Numbered from the stretch's first letter, positions 36,312 to 48,518 are shown. The stretch is 64,000 nt of DNA from Gammaproteobacteria bacterium (GCA_027366635.1 DAHXNE010000025.1:41074-105073); one strand, 5' to 3'. The notes: generated by a model not told the origin, from the sequence alone. Numbers and translations are program-made.

Positions 36312-37121
36312 TCACGGCTTCACCAGCCATGCGCCGGGGTACCCCAGGGCCGTGAGTCGGGCGGCGATCCGGTCGAATTGCGCCACGTCCTGAATCGGGC
36401 CGACCCGCACCCGATAGAGCCGACCGCCGCTGACCGCCGGCGACAGGATGATGACGTTGCGCATGCCGCCGGCTCGCAGGCGGCTGAAGACCCGCTCGGC
36501 ATCCTGCGGCACGGCGAACGCGCCGACCTGGGCATACAGCAGCGGGTTGCGCGCCTGCAGGGCGCTTGCCAGGCTCGTGGGGCTGTTCGGGGTGATCGCG
36601 CGCACCTCGACCAAGGCGGTGCCGGTGGTGAGTATGCCGAGTTTGGCGGCGGCCAGGTAGGAAAGGTCGATCAGGCGATGGTCGGCGAACGGCCCGCGGT
36701 CGTTGACCTCGACGATCACGCTGCGTCCGTTGGCCAGATCGGTGACCCGCACATAGGTCGGCAGCGGCAGTACTTTGCTGGCGGCCGTCATGGCGTACAT
36801 GTTGAAGCGATCGCCATCGGCGGTGTGGCGGCCCTCGGAGTTTAAGCCGTACCACGATGCCACTCCGATCTTATTGTAGCCGTCGGCGCTCGCAAGCACG
36901 TAGTAGCGTCTGCCGTCGACGTCGTAGAAGGGTGGATTGCCGATGGGCGCGGGCGGCAGGTAATGAGGTACGGGATTGGGTATCGATCGCCAGTTTATCG
37001 GCAGCGGCGGCAGATTGGCCGTTGGGGTCCATTGCCGTCGAGTCGTGGCGCAGCCGGCGAGAAGCATCGCGAGCGAGAGCGCGGCGAGGACGCACGCGCG
37101 AGCCCCGAATGCGCGTGTCAC
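36312..37121 (-). CDS. rlpA: Septal ring lytic transglycosylase RlpA (lipoprotein)
   Basis: Outer-membrane lipoprotein that cleaves peptidoglycan strands lacking stem peptides. The signal peptide ends in lipobox LAGC with Cys24. A double-psi beta-barrel (about 85-175, [36 protein letters not shown] and VNDRGPF with the catalytic Asp) is followed by a C-terminal SPOR domain (about 190-268) that binds denuded glycans at the septum. GTG at 37121 overlaps the mltB stop (GTGA). Order mltB-rlpA-dacA is the usual one. Confidence 0.95.
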   Translation of the reverse strand: MTRAFGARACVLAALSLAMLLAGCATTRRQWTPTANLPPLPINWRSIPNPVPHYLPPAPIGNPPFYDVDGRRYYVLASADGYNKIGVASWYGLNSEGRHTADGDRFNMYAMTAASKVLPLPTYVRVTDLANGRSVIVEVNDRGPFADHRLIDLSYLAAAKLGILTTGTALVEVRAITPNSPTSLASALQARNPLLYAQVGAFAVPQDAERVFSRLRAGGMRNVIILSPAVSGGRLYRVRVGPIQDVAQFDRIAARLTALGYPGAWLVKP

Positions 37122-38176
37122 CGCCCGGCGGTCCCCGGTCCGGGGGGTGACGTTAAATTGGCCCGCCGTGCGGCGCTCTCGGCGGCGACGCGCCGGGCGA
37201 TAGCCTGCGCCAAGTCGTTGACCGCCATCGCGTAGAGCTTGCTGGGATTGTACGTCAGCAACACACGGAAGTTGTTGAAGCCGGCCCGGTAGATCGGACC
37301 GTTGTGCCGCTGGGCCAGCAGTAGCGCCACGGGCGTGTCCGGCGGCGCCGCGCTGTCGACCCGCACGCCCTGGGCAGCGAGCTCGCCGATCGTCCGATCG
37401 AGCGCCAGACTGTCGGGATCGACATGGAAGGTCGCCCCCGGCTCAATGCCCACCCGCGCCAGGACCGGCTGCCCGGGCTGCCAGCCGTTCGCATGCAGGT
37501 AGTGGGCGACGCTGGCGAAAATATCGTTCCAATTGGTGAACAAGTTCGGCGCCTGGCCGTCGGTGCTGACCGCATAGCGCAAATACGATGACGGAATGAA
37601 TTGCAGCGGCCCCATCGCGCCGGCGTAGGAGCCGCGCACCGTAAGCGGGTTCAATCCGTAGCGGCGCGTGAGCACCAGGAACTGTGCAAGCTCCTGGCCG
37701 AAGAAGCGGCGGCGCGCCGGATAGTCGAATGTCAGGGTGGAGAGGGCGTCGAGCACTCGGAACGAGCCGGTGAGGCGCCCGTAGTAGGTCTCCACCCCGA
37801 GAATGGCCACGATGTAACGCGGCGCGACGCCCTGCTCGGCGCCGATACGCTTGAGCGCCGCGGCATGCGCGCGCCAGAAGGCCGCGCCCGCCGCGATGCG
37901 CTTGCGGGTCATGAAGATCCGCCGGTACTGCCACCAGTGCAGCACCTGCTCGGGCGGTCGGTTCATCAACGTGACGATGCTCGGCTCGCGGCAGGCCTGC
38001 TCGAGCACGACCAGCACGTTTTGCCGGTCCAAGCCATCGCGTTGCGAGACGTCGGCGGCAAAGTGCGCCAGCTCGGGACGCGGGAATGAGCCGCTGGCGC
38101 ACGCGGCGGCCGCCGGCCCCGCCAGTGCGGCACAAGCCAGGAGAGCGAACAGAGCAAGCAGAGTGAATCGCGACAC
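37118..38176 (-). CDS. mltB: Lytic murein transglycosylase B
   Basis: Cleaves the glycan backbone of peptidoglycan to give anhydro-MurNAc ends, feeding the recycling route that AmgK/MurU serve. It is 352 residues with an N-terminal signal. The catalytic Glu is in [17 protein letters not shown], and [22 protein letters not shown] is the family signature. Whether it is a lipoprotein is unclear: LLAC at 12-15 is a weak lipobox, while AAAA near 22-25 could be a signal-peptidase I site. GTG at 38176 follows GGGAG and was chosen over the upstream open frame. Confidence 0.92.
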   Translation of the reverse strand: MSRFTLLALFALLACAALAGPAAAACASGSFPRPELAHFAADVSQRDGLDRQNVLVVLEQACREPSIVTLMNRPPEQVLHWWQYRRIFMTRKRIAAGAAFWRAHAAALKRIGAEQGVAPRYIVAILGVETYYGRLTGSFRVLDALSTLTFDYPARRRFFGQELAQFLVLTRRYGLNPLTVRGSYAGAMGPLQFIPSSYLRYAVSTDGQAPNLFTNWNDIFASVAHYLHANGWQPGQPVLARVGIEPGATFHVDPDSLALDRTIGELAAQGVRVDSAAPPDTPVALLLAQRHNGPIYRAGFNNFRVLLTYNPSKLYAMAVNDLAQAIARRVAAESAARRANLTSPPGPGTAGR

Positions 38177-38366
38177 GTAGGCGCTCCCGGAACCTGTCGG
38201 GTCTATGGCCGCCGCCGCGTGCGTGCTCCACAGCGGCCGGCCGAGTCTATCGAGACGAGGCCCGATCGGCTTCGACGCAGGGTGGGAACGATGCGGCGGA
38301 ACCGATCGCGAAAAGCCGCCGATGTGGGACGACTGCGATAGGCACATGATGAGTTCGGCAGGCTCC

Positions 38367-39503
38367 TTAGCCCATCAGCTTCCGATGCGAGAACAACGAC
38401 ATGAGGATACCGAAACCTGACAGCTCCGTCACTATCGAACTGCCACCGTAGCTGACCAACGGTAACGGCACGCCGACCACCGGTACCAGTCCCGTGACCA
38501 TCCCGGCGTTGATGAACACGTAGATGAAGAACGTCACGGCAAGCGCGCCGCCGAGCAGGCGCGAGAAGGTATCGGGACAATGCATGGCGAGATAGAGGGC
38601 GCGGCCGATCACGAACGTGTACAGCAGCAGCAGCACCGCCAGACCGAGCAGCCCGAACTCCTCGCCGACCACGGCAAAGATGAAGTCCGTAGTCCGCTCG
38701 GGCAGGAAGTCGAGTCGTGCCTGACTGCCCGCCATCCAGCCCTTGCCGAACATCCCGCCCGAGCCGACCGCGATCTGCGACTGGATGATGTGATAGCCGG
38801 TGGTGAGCGGATGAGCCTGTGGATTGAGGAATGTGAGCAGGCGGGCGCGCTGATAGCCGTGCAGGAAGCGCAGACCGAGCGCAAATGCGGCGACGGCCAA
38901 CAGCAGCAGCGCGATGAGCACCCGCGCGCGCAGCCCGGAAAGGAAGATCACCACCGCGCCCGCGGCCGCGATCAGGGCGGCTGTCCCTAGGTCGGGCTCC
39001 TTGGCGACCAGGGCCACCGGCACAAGGATGATCACCCCGAGCGCGGCCAGATCCCACCAACGTGGCGGCAAGGCGCGCTCATGCAAATACCAGGCGCACA
39101 TCATCGGCACGGCGATCTTGATCAGTTCCGAGGGCTGGAACTCCACTGGGCCGAGATCGAGCCAGCGCTTGGCGCCGAGATGAACGTGCCCGACTGCCGC
39201 GACGGCCAGCAGCAGCAGGATACCGGCGCCATAGATCCAGGGGGACGCGCGGCGCAGGAGATTGGGACTGAGTCTCGCCAGAGCCAACATGACGACGACC
39301 CCAAACGCCAGGCGCAGCACGGTGCCGATGAGCATCCGGACGTCGCCGCCCGAGGCGCTGAAGAGAATCAGCAGACCGTAGGCGGCGGTCAGCGCCAGAC
39401 CGACTGTGAGCGGTCCATCGAGCTTCAGCGCAAGCAGTACCCGTGCCGTCCCGCTCAGCGTGCGGCGCGCGGACGATCCGGTGGCGATCGCCTGGCGCAT
39501 CAT
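38367..39503 (-). CDS. rodA: Rod-shape SEDS glycosyltransferase RodA
   Basis: Polymerises lipid II into glycan strands in the elongasome together with PBP2. The 378-residue protein has about ten membrane helices and the SEDS blocks LGAKRWLDLGPVEFQPSELIKI, AKEPDLGTAALI (with the essential Asp), IIQSQIAVGSGGMFGKGWM and GVPLPLVSYGGSS. Its ATG overlaps the stop of mrdA (ATGA); a second ATG follows directly. mltB starts 190 bases downstream. Confidence 0.97.
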   Translation of the reverse strand: MMRQAIATGSSARRTLSGTARVLLALKLDGPLTVGLALTAAYGLLILFSASGGDVRMLIGTVLRLAFGVVVMLALARLSPNLLRRASPWIYGAGILLLLAVAAVGHVHLGAKRWLDLGPVEFQPSELIKIAVPMMCAWYLHERALPPRWWDLAALGVIILVPVALVAKEPDLGTAALIAAAGAVVIFLSGLRARVLIALLLLAVAAFALGLRFLHGYQRARLLTFLNPQAHPLTTGYHIIQSQIAVGSGGMFGKGWMAGSQARLDFLPERTTDFIFAVVGEEFGLLGLAVLLLLYTFVIGRALYLAMHCPDTFSRLLGGALAVTFFIYVFINAGMVTGLVPVVGVPLPLVSYGGSSIVTELSGFGILMSLFSHRKLMG

Positions 39504-41488
39504 GGTTTGGCCGCTCGTTCCGTCGGGGTCAGCGTCGGGTCGACGCCTGCATCGACGCGCGGCTCGATGCTGCGCGGCATGGAATATCGAGCACGGGGTG
39601 TGGCCGGCAGCAGCTTGCCGTTCGGGCCCAACAGGTAGGCATTCAGGATCTTCATCGCGATCGGCCCTGCGGCCCGTGCGCCCGCGCCGGCATGCTCGAC
39701 CAGCACGGCAACCGCGATCCGCGGCTTCTGTAGGGGCGCAAAGGTGATGAACCAGGAGTCGTCACGCAGTTTCACCGGTGTTGCCTTCAGATTGTAGTCG
39801 CCGTTGGCCTGTTCGCGCGTCAATTGCGCCGTGCCGGTCTTGGCGGCGATGGGAAAGGTGGCGTTGATCATGTCCCAGTAGGCCGTGCCGCGCGGATTGG
39901 TGGTCACTCCGTGCATGGCCTTGATGACTACCTTCCATGAAGCTCGGCTGATCATGGTGAGATTGCCGTCGAGGACGGGCCGTTTCCAGTGGATCTTGTG
40001 CGTGATCGGGTTGAGCAGGGCCGTCGCCACGCGCGGCTGGAAGCTCAGGCCGCGCGTGGCCAGTATGGCGGTGTAGTGCGCCAGCTGCACCGGTGTCGCC
40101 ATGAAGGCGCCCTGACCGATCCCGAGAATCACTGTGTCGCCGGGATACCAGCCATAGTCATGCGGGTAGTGCTTGGCCATCCAGGCCGGTGTCGGCGCCA
40201 GCCCCGATTGCTCGCCGGGCAGATCGATGCCGGTCGGCCGGCCGAACCCGAAGTTCGGCAGCCAGGCCCCGATCCGTTCGATGCCCATCTTGTACGCCAC
40301 CTGGTAGAAATAGACGTCGCACGACATGATGATGGCCATGTTCAAGCCGAGCCGGCCGCAGACCTCGTGCTTGTAGTTGTGGAACATGTGATCGCTGCCG
40401 GGCAGGTGCCAGTCCGAGCCCGCATAGATCCGCTTGGTCGGATTGAGCACCCCGTCGGTCAGGGCCCCGAGCGCGATCGCCGGCTTGATCGTCGAGCCGA
40501 TGGGCAACTGCGCGCGCAGGGCTCGGTCGAACAGTGGCATGTCGGGATTGTTCACCAGCGCCAAGTACTGCTTCTCGCTGATTCCGCGGACGAAGAGGTT
40601 GGGGTTGAACGTCGGGGAGCTCGCCAGGGCGATGACGTTGCCGTTCCAGGGGTTGAGCGCGACCACCGCGCCATCCTGTCCCTTGAGCAGCTTTTCGGCC
40701 AACCGCTGGATCTTCAGGTTGAGCGAGAGGATGACGTCGTCGCCGGGCACGGGAGGCTTTTCGTGCAGCTGTCGGGCGAGCACGCCCGGCCGGCGCACCT
40801 CACGGCCGAGGGCATTGACCAGTACCTGCCGATAGCCGTTGGTCCCGTGCAGGACCTGCTCGTATTGCGCTTCGATGCCGGACTTGCCGATCAGCGCGGT
40901 GCCGGCATAGGCGGCCTGATTGATGTGCGCGAGCTCGCTGGGGCTGATGGGGCCCACGTAGCCGACCACGAACACCCCGAGGTTGTTCAGCGGATACCAG
41001 CGGGATTGTTGCGGACTGATGTTGATGCCGGGAAATTCGAAGCGACGCACCGCGAAACGCGCCACCTCCGACCCGGACAGTTGCAGCCGGATCGGCACGG
41101 GATCGAAGCTGAGGTGCGACTTGATCGAGCGGATCAGTTCCGGGATTTGGGTTGCGTGCAGCAGTCCGAGCTTGGCCAGCCGCTGCAGCGAGCCGCGCAG
41201 GTCCGGCACCTCATCAGGCGTGAGCTCCAGCTCGAAGGTCGGCCGGTTCGAGGCCATGACTTCGCCGTCGCGGTCCACTATCAGCCCGCGGGCGGCCGGG
41301 ATCGGAATGGTGCGCACGCCGTTGGCGACCGACAGGACTTCGTAGTAGTGCTGACGCACCACCTGCAGGTAGTACAGCCGCGCGACTACGGCGATGGCTG
41401 CGACCACCATAAGGGTCGTGACGAACCACACGCGGCGCACGAACATCCGCTGCTCGCGCCAATTATCCTTGATGCGGACGGGGGGCAT
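39500..41488 (-). CDS. mrdA: Penicillin-binding protein 2 (elongation transpeptidase)
   Basis: Crosslinks new peptidoglycan during cell elongation as partner of RodA. It is 662 residues: one membrane helix at about 22-42, a dimerisation/pedestal domain, and the transpeptidase domain with Ser332-Thr-Ile-Lys335, Ser389-Cys-Asp391 and KTGTAQ near residue 556. RGLIVDRDGEVMASN is the class B N-terminal box. It is 16 bases after mreD and overlaps rodA, so mreD, mrdA and rodA are probably one transcript. Confidence 0.97.
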   Translation of the reverse strand: MPPVRIKDNWREQRMFVRRVWFVTTLMVVAAIAVVARLYYLQVVRQHYYEVLSVANGVRTIPIPAARGLIVDRDGEVMASNRPTFELELTPDEVPDLRGSLQRLAKLGLLHATQIPELIRSIKSHLSFDPVPIRLQLSGSEVARFAVRRFEFPGINISPQQSRWYPLNNLGVFVVGYVGPISPSELAHINQAAYAGTALIGKSGIEAQYEQVLHGTNGYRQVLVNALGREVRRPGVLARQLHEKPPVPGDDVILSLNLKIQRLAEKLLKGQDGAVVALNPWNGNVIALASSPTFNPNLFVRGISEKQYLALVNNPDMPLFDRALRAQLPIGSTIKPAIALGALTDGVLNPTKRIYAGSDWHLPGSDHMFHNYKHEVCGRLGLNMAIIMSCDVYFYQVAYKMGIERIGAWLPNFGFGRPTGIDLPGEQSGLAPTPAWMAKHYPHDYGWYPGDTVILGIGQGAFMATPVQLAHYTAILATRGLSFQPRVATALLNPITHKIHWKRPVLDGNLTMISRASWKVVIKAMHGVTTNPRGTAYWDMINATFPIAAKTGTAQLTREQANGDYNLKATPVKLRDDSWFITFAPLQKPRIAVAVLVEHAGAGARAAGPIAMKILNAYLLGPNGKLLPATPRARYSMPRSIEPRVDAGVDPTLTPTERAAKP

Positions 41489-41504
41489 TGCGCAGCTGCG
41501 GTCG

Positions 41505-41978
41505 TCAGCCGCGGGGGCGGTAGGAGCGGGCCAGAATCGGCGCGATGACCGGCCAGAGCAACGCGCCGGTGAGGACCGGCACCCAGCGCAACGCGGTGTT
41601 CAGCGGATGTCCGCTCCAGCCATCGACAGCCCACAACACGAATTCATAAAGCGCCAGCACCGCCAGCACCGCCAGCGACTGTTGCAGGAGGGGCTTGGTG
41701 CGGATGCGCTGATGCTCGCGTACGCCAAGATAGGCGACCAGCGCCACGGCGAGCGCGTGCTCGCCCAGCACGGATCCGTGAAAGACATCGAGAATCAATC
41801 CGCACACCCAGCCCAGACCGATCCCGCCGCTGTACGGCGTCCGGATCGACCAATACAGTACGGTCAGGACCAAGAAATCGGGCCGCAGGATCGCCAGCCA
41901 CGAGGGCAACGGCACCAGCGTCAGGAGCAGTGCGATCAGCACCGACTTGAATATCGCCAGGCGCGGAGAGGTGCTCAT
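41505..41978 (-). CDS. mreD: Rod shape-determining membrane protein MreD
   Basis: Five-helix inner-membrane protein of the elongasome, 157 residues, linking MreC with the rod machinery. The sequence is mostly hydrophobic, with family features PLPSWLAILRPDFLVLTVLYWSI, the Gly-rich IGLGWVCGLILDVFHGSVLGEHALA and a positive C-terminus. The ATG overlaps the mreC stop (ATGA). Position between mreC and mrdA supports the call, since MreD sequences are poorly conserved. Confidence 0.93.
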   Translation of the reverse strand: MSTSPRLAIFKSVLIALLLTLVPLPSWLAILRPDFLVLTVLYWSIRTPYSGGIGLGWVCGLILDVFHGSVLGEHALAVALVAYLGVREHQRIRTKPLLQQSLAVLAVLALYEFVLWAVDGWSGHPLNTALRWVPVLTGALLWPVIAPILARSYRPRG

Positions 41979-42994
41979 GGCTGAGGCGGTTGCGCCGGCG
42001 CGGCGGAGGGTTGGGCGGTCTGCGGCGCGTTCACGCCGGGCTTGACTGGAGCCGCCTTCGAGGTCGCCTGCGGCGGTGCGGGCAGCGGCTGCGCGCCCGG
42101 GGTGCCCACACGCAGCTGCCCGCCGGTCTCCCGCAGCGGCGCCGCCGGTGAGTCGTGACGGAACCAGAGCAACATCACTTCCCGGTCCGTCTGCAGGTGC
42201 GCGAACGGCGTGGCCAGCACCTGGCTCATCGGCTGGACTGCGTCGCGCTGTATCCGGGTCACCCGGGCCACCGGATATCCGACGGGGAAGACTCCGCCGA
42301 GGCCCGAGGTCACGAGCACGTCGCCCACCCGCACGTTGGCGTTCGCCGGCAGATAGGGCAGCGCGATCTTATCCTCATCGCCCGTGCCGACAGCGATGGT
42401 GCGCAGTCCGGTGCGCTCGATCTGCACCGGCAGGTCGCTATCCGGATCGGTGATCAGCAGAACTTCGGCGCTCCAGGGTCCCACCTGCATCGTCTGTCCC
42501 ACGATGCCGTAGTCGTCGAGCACCGCCTGGTTGCGGAAAACACCGTTGACCGTGCCCCGGTCGATCAAGATCCGCTGGCGCAACCGGCTGAGCTCGATAT
42601 CGACGATGTCGGCCGGCAGCCAGCGCTTGGCGACCGGCGGCAGCGCTTTCTTCAGGCCGATCAGCGCGGCGTTCTGGCGCGCGAGGGCATCGAAGCGCAA
42701 GGTGCGTATCTTCAGGTTGCGCACCTGCGTGCGCAGGCGCTGGTTCTCGGTCTCAAGCGCGCGACGCGACGCGAACGAGTTTTCGATCGAGTGCCATGCG
42801 GTGAGCGGGGAGTTCACCGCGACCTCGATCGGATACGCGAGCCCTTGCGACAAGAATCGCACGTGCCGCAGCCAATCCGTGCGCTGGTCGAGGACCATGA
42901 GCGCGATGGAAGCCAGGGCGTAGAGCGTGAAGCGAAACCCCGGGATGCCCCCGCGGCCGCGCGGTGATCCGCTCCGGGTGCCGAAACCCGCCAC
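41975..42994 (-). CDS. mreC: Rod shape-determining protein MreC
   Basis: Periplasmic scaffold that activates PBP2/RodA. It is 339 residues: a short cytoplasmic part, one membrane helix (about 20-38), a coiled coil (about 62-105, NSFASRRALETENQRLRTQVRNLKI) and the MreC beta domain (about 120-275, with DRGTVNGVFRNQAVLDDYGIVGQ and VLVTSGLGGVFPVGYPVARV). The last 60 residues are Pro/Ala/Gln-rich and disordered. The start is GTG, 12 bases after mreB. Confidence 0.95.
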   Translation of the reverse strand: MAGFGTRSGSPRGRGGIPGFRFTLYALASIALMVLDQRTDWLRHVRFLSQGLAYPIEVAVNSPLTAWHSIENSFASRRALETENQRLRTQVRNLKIRTLRFDALARQNAALIGLKKALPPVAKRWLPADIVDIELSRLRQRILIDRGTVNGVFRNQAVLDDYGIVGQTMQVGPWSAEVLLITDPDSDLPVQIERTGLRTIAVGTGDEDKIALPYLPANANVRVGDVLVTSGLGGVFPVGYPVARVTRIQRDAVQPMSQVLATPFAHLQTDREVMLLWFRHDSPAAPLRETGGQLRVGTPGAQPLPAPPQATSKAAPVKPGVNAPQTAQPSAAPAQPPQP

Positions 42995-43006
42995 GATGCG
43001 CGCGGG

Positions 43007-44151
<1,145 letters not shown>

Positions 44152-44198
44152 GGCAACATGTATGATTTCGAGCGGTAATTCCTCTGTCGGCATCACCC

Positions 44199-44489
44199 AT
44201 GGCCCTGACCCGCGCACAAGTCGAAGGCATCGCACACCTGGCCCGCCTGGAGCTCGATCCGGCGGAAGTCCCTCAGTACGAGCAGAGCCTCTCGCGGATC
44301 GTCGATTTTATCGGTGAGCTCGAGCGCGCGAGCACCACCGGCGTGGCGCCCATGGCTCATCCCCTGGCCGGGCTCGTCCAGAGGCTGCGCGCCGACGAGA
44401 TCACCGAGCAGGACGACCATGCCCGGTACCAGCGGAATGCGCCGGAGGTTGTCTCGGGCCTGTACCTGGTGCCCAAGGTCATAGAATAA
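44199..44489 (+). CDS. gatC: Asp-tRNA(Asn)/Glu-tRNA(Gln) amidotransferase subunit C
   Basis: Small stabilising subunit (96 residues) of the GatCAB complex, which converts misacylated Glu-tRNA(Gln) or Asp-tRNA(Asn) to the correct amide. Typical features are [17 protein letters not shown] at the N-terminus and LRADEITEQ plus [15 protein letters not shown] at the end. The stop TAA overlaps the gatA ATG (TAATG). Which tRNA is served here depends on whether AsnRS or GlnRS is present elsewhere. Confidence 0.95.
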   Translation: MALTRAQVEGIAHLARLELDPAEVPQYEQSLSRIVDFIGELERASTTGVAPMAHPLAGLVQRLRADEITEQDDHARYQRNAPEVVSGLYLVPKVIE

Positions 44490-45946
44490 TGACCGACCAC
44501 CGGACCGTGACGCAGCTGGCCGCGGCTCTTCGGGCCCGCAAGGTTTCCAGCGTCGAGCTGGTGCGGGCCTGCCTGGCGCGCATCGAGGCGAGCCAGCCGG
44601 CGCTGAACGCCTTCATCACCATCACTGCGGACCAAGCCCTGGAGCAGGCCGAGGCCGCCGACCGGGACCTCGCGGCCGGCCGAGGGGGGCCGCTGGCGGG
44701 GGTGCCCATCGGGCACAAGGACCTCTTCTGCACGGCCGGCGTGCGTACGACGTGCGGGTCACGCATGCTTGAGAACTTCGTCGCGCCCTACGATGCCACC
44801 GTGGTCGCGCGCCTGAAGGCCGCCGGGGCGGTGATGCTCGGCAAGCTCAATATGGACGAGTTCGCCATGGGTTCCTCCAACGAGACCAGTTACTTCGGGC
44901 CGGTACGCAATCCCTGGAAGACCGACCTGGTGCCGGGCGGGTCTTCCGGTGGCTCGGCCGCGGCGGTGGCCGCCCGTCTGCTGCCGGCCGCGACCGCCAC
45001 GGATACCGGCGGGTCGATCCGCCAGCCGGCCGCGTTCTGCGGCGTAACGGGCATCAAGCCGACCTACGGCAGGGTTTCCCGGTACGGCATGATCGCTTTT
45101 GCTTCCAGTCTGGATCAGGGCGGCGTAATCGCGCAAACTGCCGAGGATTGCGCGCGTCTGCTGCGGTCAATGGCCGGCTTCGATCCGCGCGACTCCACCA
45201 GTGTCGATATTCCCGTGCCGGATTACCTGGCAGGGCTCGACGCGCCGCTCGCGGGCGTGAGAATTGGCCTGCTGAAGGAGTTCTTCGACACCGGGCTCGA
45301 TGCGGGTTATGAGCGTCGGGTGCGGGAGGCGCTGGCCGTCTTCGAGCGTCTCGGCGCCCGGCTGTGCGAGCTCAGCCTGCCGAACATCCCGCGCTCGGTG
45401 CCGGCCTACTACGTGGTGGCGCCAGCGGAATGCTCGTCCAATCTCGCCCGCTTCGACGGTGTGCGCTTTGGTCATCGCTGCCGCAATCCACGCGACCTGA
45501 TCGACCTGTACAAGCGCTCCCGCTCGGAGGGCTTCGGGGTCGAGGTCAAGCGGCGGATCATGACGGGCACGTACGTGCTCTCGGCCGGCTACTATGACGA
45601 CTACTATCTCAAAGCGCAGCGCGTGCGCCGGCTGGTCGCCGGGGACTTCGAGCGCGCCTTCGCCGAGGTCGACCTGCTGATGGGACCAACCACGCCCACC
45701 GCGGCATTTGCCCTCGGAGCGAAGAGCGCCGATCCGATCACCATGTATCTGAACGACATCTACACCATCAGCGCGAATCTGGCCGGCCTGCCGGCGATGT
45801 CGGTGCCGTGCGGCTTCGTCGACGGGCTGCCGGCGGGTCTGCAGATCATCGGGCCGCATTTTGCCGAGCAGCGGCTGTTGCACGCGGCCCACTGCTTCCA
45901 GCTTGAGACGGACTGGCATGCTCACGTTCCGGAGCGCTGCGCATGA
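44489..45946 (+). CDS. gatA: Asp-tRNA(Asn)/Glu-tRNA(Gln) amidotransferase subunit A
   Basis: Glutaminase subunit of GatCAB that supplies ammonia from glutamine. It is a 485-residue amidase-signature protein with the Ser-cisSer-Lys triad: Lys in [14 protein letters not shown], the cis-Ser in [15 protein letters not shown] and the nucleophile in [15 protein letters not shown]. The C-terminal [24 protein letters not shown] is typical. It is translationally coupled to gatC; gatB follows after 58 bases. Confidence 0.97.
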   Translation: MTDHRTVTQLAAALRARKVSSVELVRACLARIEASQPALNAFITITADQALEQAEAADRDLAAGRGGPLAGVPIGHKDLFCTAGVRTTCGSRMLENFVAPYDATVVARLKAAGAVMLGKLNMDEFAMGSSNETSYFGPVRNPWKTDLVPGGSSGGSAAAVAARLLPAATATDTGGSIRQPAAFCGVTGIKPTYGRVSRYGMIAFASSLDQGGVIAQTAEDCARLLRSMAGFDPRDSTSVDIPVPDYLAGLDAPLAGVRIGLLKEFFDTGLDAGYERRVREALAVFERLGARLCELSLPNIPRSVPAYYVVAPAECSSNLARFDGVRFGHRCRNPRDLIDLYKRSRSEGFGVEVKRRIMTGTYVLSAGYYDDYYLKAQRVRRLVAGDFERAFAEVDLLMGPTTPTAAFALGAKSADPITMYLNDIYTISANLAGLPAMSVPCGFVDGLPAGLQIIGPHFAEQRLLHAAHCFQLETDWHAHVPERCA

Positions 45947-46004
45947 TGCGCTGGTCTGAGGAGAGTGGGGTGGACGCCGGCAGCGGGCCCGAGGGGGCTT
46001 GTAG

Positions 46005-47504
46005 ATGAATGCCCGCAATACCCATTCGGCAACGCGGGGCGCACAGGGCGCGGCGACCGAGCAGGGCCACGCCTGGGAAACCGTGATCGGGCTGGAGATC
46101 CACGCCCAGCTGGCCACGCGATCAAAGATCTTCTCCGGCGCGCCGACCGCTTATGGGGCGGCGCCCAACACGCAGGCGTGCCTGGTCGATCTCGGCTATC
46201 CCGGCGTGCTGCCCGTGCTCAACGCCGAGGCGGTGCGCATGGCGGTGCGCTTCGGGCTCGCCATCGGCGCGCGAATCGCGCGTCAGTCGGTATTTGCGCG
46301 CAAGAACTACTTCTACCCGGATCTGCCGAAGGGCTACCAGATCAGCCAGTACGAGCTGCCGATCGTGGCCGGGGGAACCCTCGACATCGTGCTGGAGGAC
46401 GGGTCGCGCAAGCGTATCGGAGTGACGCGGGCGCACCTGGAGGAAGATGCGGGCAAGTCGCTGCATGAGGGCCTCGCGGGCTTGACCGGCATCGATTTGA
46501 ATCGTGCCGGGACGCCGCTGCTGGAGATCGTGTCCGAGCCGGAAATGCGCTCGGCCAAGGAGGCGGTCGCCTACATGAAAAAGGTGCACACGCTGGTGCG
46601 CTACCTGGAAATTTGCGACGGCAACATGCAAGAGGGCTCGTTCCGCTGCGACGCCAACGTCTCGGTGCGGCCGGCGGGCTCGGATAAGCTCGGTACGCGT
46701 ACCGAGATCAAGAACGTCAATTCGTTCCGCTACGTGGAGAAGGCGATCCAGTACGAGGTGGCCCGTCAGATCGAGGTGATCGACTCCGGAGGCAGGGTGA
46801 TCCAGGAAACGCGCCTGTACGATCCGGACAGGGGCGAGACGCGCTCGATGCGCTCGAAGGAGGAGGCTAACGATTACCGTTACTTCCCCGATCCGGACCT
46901 GCTGCCCCTCGAACTCGATGCCGCGTATGTCGAGTCCGTGCGCGCCGAGCTACCTGAGCTGCCGGACGCGAAGGCTGCGCGCTTCAGCGCGCAATATGGC
47001 CTGTCGGACTACGATGCGGGCGTGCTGACTGCCAGCCGCGAGTTGGCCGATTACTACGAGGCGGTGACTCGCGGGGTACCGGGGCAGCCGAAGCTGGCGG
47101 CGAACTGGGTCATGGGCGAGTTCGCCGCGGCGCTGCACAAGGAGGGACTCGAGATCAATGCCGGCAAGCTCACTGCCGAGCGCCTGGCCGGGCTGTTGAC
47201 GCGGATCGCGGATGAGACGATTTCCGGCAAGATCGCCAAGGAAGTGTTCGAGGCGATGTGGGCGAGCGGGGAAAACGCCGATGCCGTCATTGCTTCGAAG
47301 GGGCTGCAGCAGATCACCGACACTGGGGCGATCGAGGGCGCGATCGAAGAAGTGATGGCCCAGTATCCGGCCCAGCTCGCCGAATTCCGTGCGGGGAAAG
47401 ACAAGCTGTTCGGCTTTTTCGTCGGCCAGGCGATGAAGGCGACGCGGGGCAAGGCGAATCCGGCTCAGCTCAACGCGCTGCTGAAAAAGAAACTTCCGGG
47501 TTGA
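46005..47504 (+). CDS. gatB: Asp-tRNA(Asn)/Glu-tRNA(Gln) amidotransferase subunit B
   Basis: Kinase and transamidase subunit of GatCAB, which activates the misacylated side chain with ATP and adds ammonia. It is 499 residues with the cradle domain signatures [19 protein letters not shown] and [21 protein letters not shown] helical domain follows, then the C-terminal YqeY-like tail (about 355-498) that binds the tRNA. The first 20 residues are a low-complexity extension. It completes gatCAB. Confidence 0.97.
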   Translation: MNARNTHSATRGAQGAATEQGHAWETVIGLEIHAQLATRSKIFSGAPTAYGAAPNTQACLVDLGYPGVLPVLNAEAVRMAVRFGLAIGARIARQSVFARKNYFYPDLPKGYQISQYELPIVAGGTLDIVLEDGSRKRIGVTRAHLEEDAGKSLHEGLAGLTGIDLNRAGTPLLEIVSEPEMRSAKEAVAYMKKVHTLVRYLEICDGNMQEGSFRCDANVSVRPAGSDKLGTRTEIKNVNSFRYVEKAIQYEVARQIEVIDSGGRVIQETRLYDPDRGETRSMRSKEEANDYRYFPDPDLLPLELDAAYVESVRAELPELPDAKAARFSAQYGLSDYDAGVLTASRELADYYEAVTRGVPGQPKLAANWVMGEFAAALHKEGLEINAGKLTAERLAGLLTRIADETISGKIAKEVFEAMWASGENADAVIASKGLQQITDTGAIEGAIEEVMAQYPAQLAEFRAGKDKLFGFFVGQAMKATRGKANPAQLNALLKKKLPG

Positions 47505-47535
47505 GTCGCCGGGGCGGATGCCCCATCCTGGGACC

Positions 47536-48456
47536 ATGGGTGCTGATTCCGGTTACGATACCGTCCGCCGTTTCATGGTCGAGAACCAGCCCGTGCGCGG
47601 TCAATGGGTGCGCCTGGGCGAGGCTTGGCGTCAGCTGTGCGCCAACAGTGAATACCCGCCTGCGGTGCGGGCGTTGCTTGGCGAGGCGGTGGCCGCATCG
47701 GTCCTGCTGGCGGCGACGCTGAAGTTCCAGGGTCGGCTGACCCTGCAGCTCAACGGTGAGGGCGCGGTCCGCCTGCTGGTAGCCCAGTGCACGCATCAGT
47801 TTGGTGTGCGCGCCATCGCGCACTACGACCAAGCGCTCGCGGCGACGATCTCGGGCGATCTTGCCCGCGGCGGCCAGGCATTCCGGGCGCTGACCGGCGG
47901 CGGTGGGCGCTTCACGGTCACCGTCGAGGCGGACGAGCGCAACCTGCGATATCAGGGCATCGTGCCGCTTTCGGGAACGTCGCTCGCCGAGTCGCTGGAG
48001 GACTATTTCAACGCTTCCGAGCAGCTGCCGACGCGCGTCCGTCTCGCGGGTGATGCGGGACGCTGCGCCGGGCTGCTGGTCCAGAAGTTGCCCGGCGCCG
48101 ATCAGGTCCAGGCCTCCACCGCGTGGCCTGCGGCGCAGCGTGCCGTGGTGCGCCTCGGACCGGCGGCCTTGCTCGATCAGCCGGTTGAGCCCTTGCTCCG
48201 CGGCCTGTTGCCGTCCTATGACGTGCGTCTGTTCAGCGCGAGTCCGGTCGCCTTCGAGTGTCGTTGCGGTGAGGGTCGGGTGACCTCGCTCCTGCGTGCT
48301 CTCGGGGCGCAGGAAGTCCGCAGCATCCTCGCGGAGGAAGGCGCTGTGACCGTCACGTGCGAGTTCTGCGGCCGCCCTTACCGGTTCGATGCGGAGGCCG
48401 TCGATGCGCTGTTCATTCATCCAGGCACGGACGAGGCTTCCGCGCTGATCCATTGA
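47536..48456 (+). CDS. hslO: Redox-regulated chaperone Hsp33
   Basis: Holdase chaperone activated by oxidative unfolding when its zinc site forms disulfides. The substrate-binding domain (ATLKFQGRLTLQLNGEGAVRLLV, LSGTSLAESLEDYFNASEQLPTRV) is followed by the redox switch CRC...CEFC near the C-terminus, the expected CxC-x27-32-CxxC arrangement. ATG at 47536 gives 306 residues and a family-like N-terminus; an ATG at 47518 would add six. It stands alone 31 bases after gatB. Confidence 0.94.
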   Translation: MGADSGYDTVRRFMVENQPVRGQWVRLGEAWRQLCANSEYPPAVRALLGEAVAASVLLAATLKFQGRLTLQLNGEGAVRLLVAQCTHQFGVRAIAHYDQALAATISGDLARGGQAFRALTGGGGRFTVTVEADERNLRYQGIVPLSGTSLAESLEDYFNASEQLPTRVRLAGDAGRCAGLLVQKLPGADQVQASTAWPAAQRAVVRLGPAALLDQPVEPLLRGLLPSYDVRLFSASPVAFECRCGEGRVTSLLRALGAQEVRSILAEEGAVTVTCEFCGRPYRFDAEAVDALFIHPGTDEASALIH

Positions 48457-48518
48457 GTCGTTCCGGTGCCCTCTGCCGCCACGGGGCTCATTAATTATAA
48501 GAGATTGATTTAATTGTA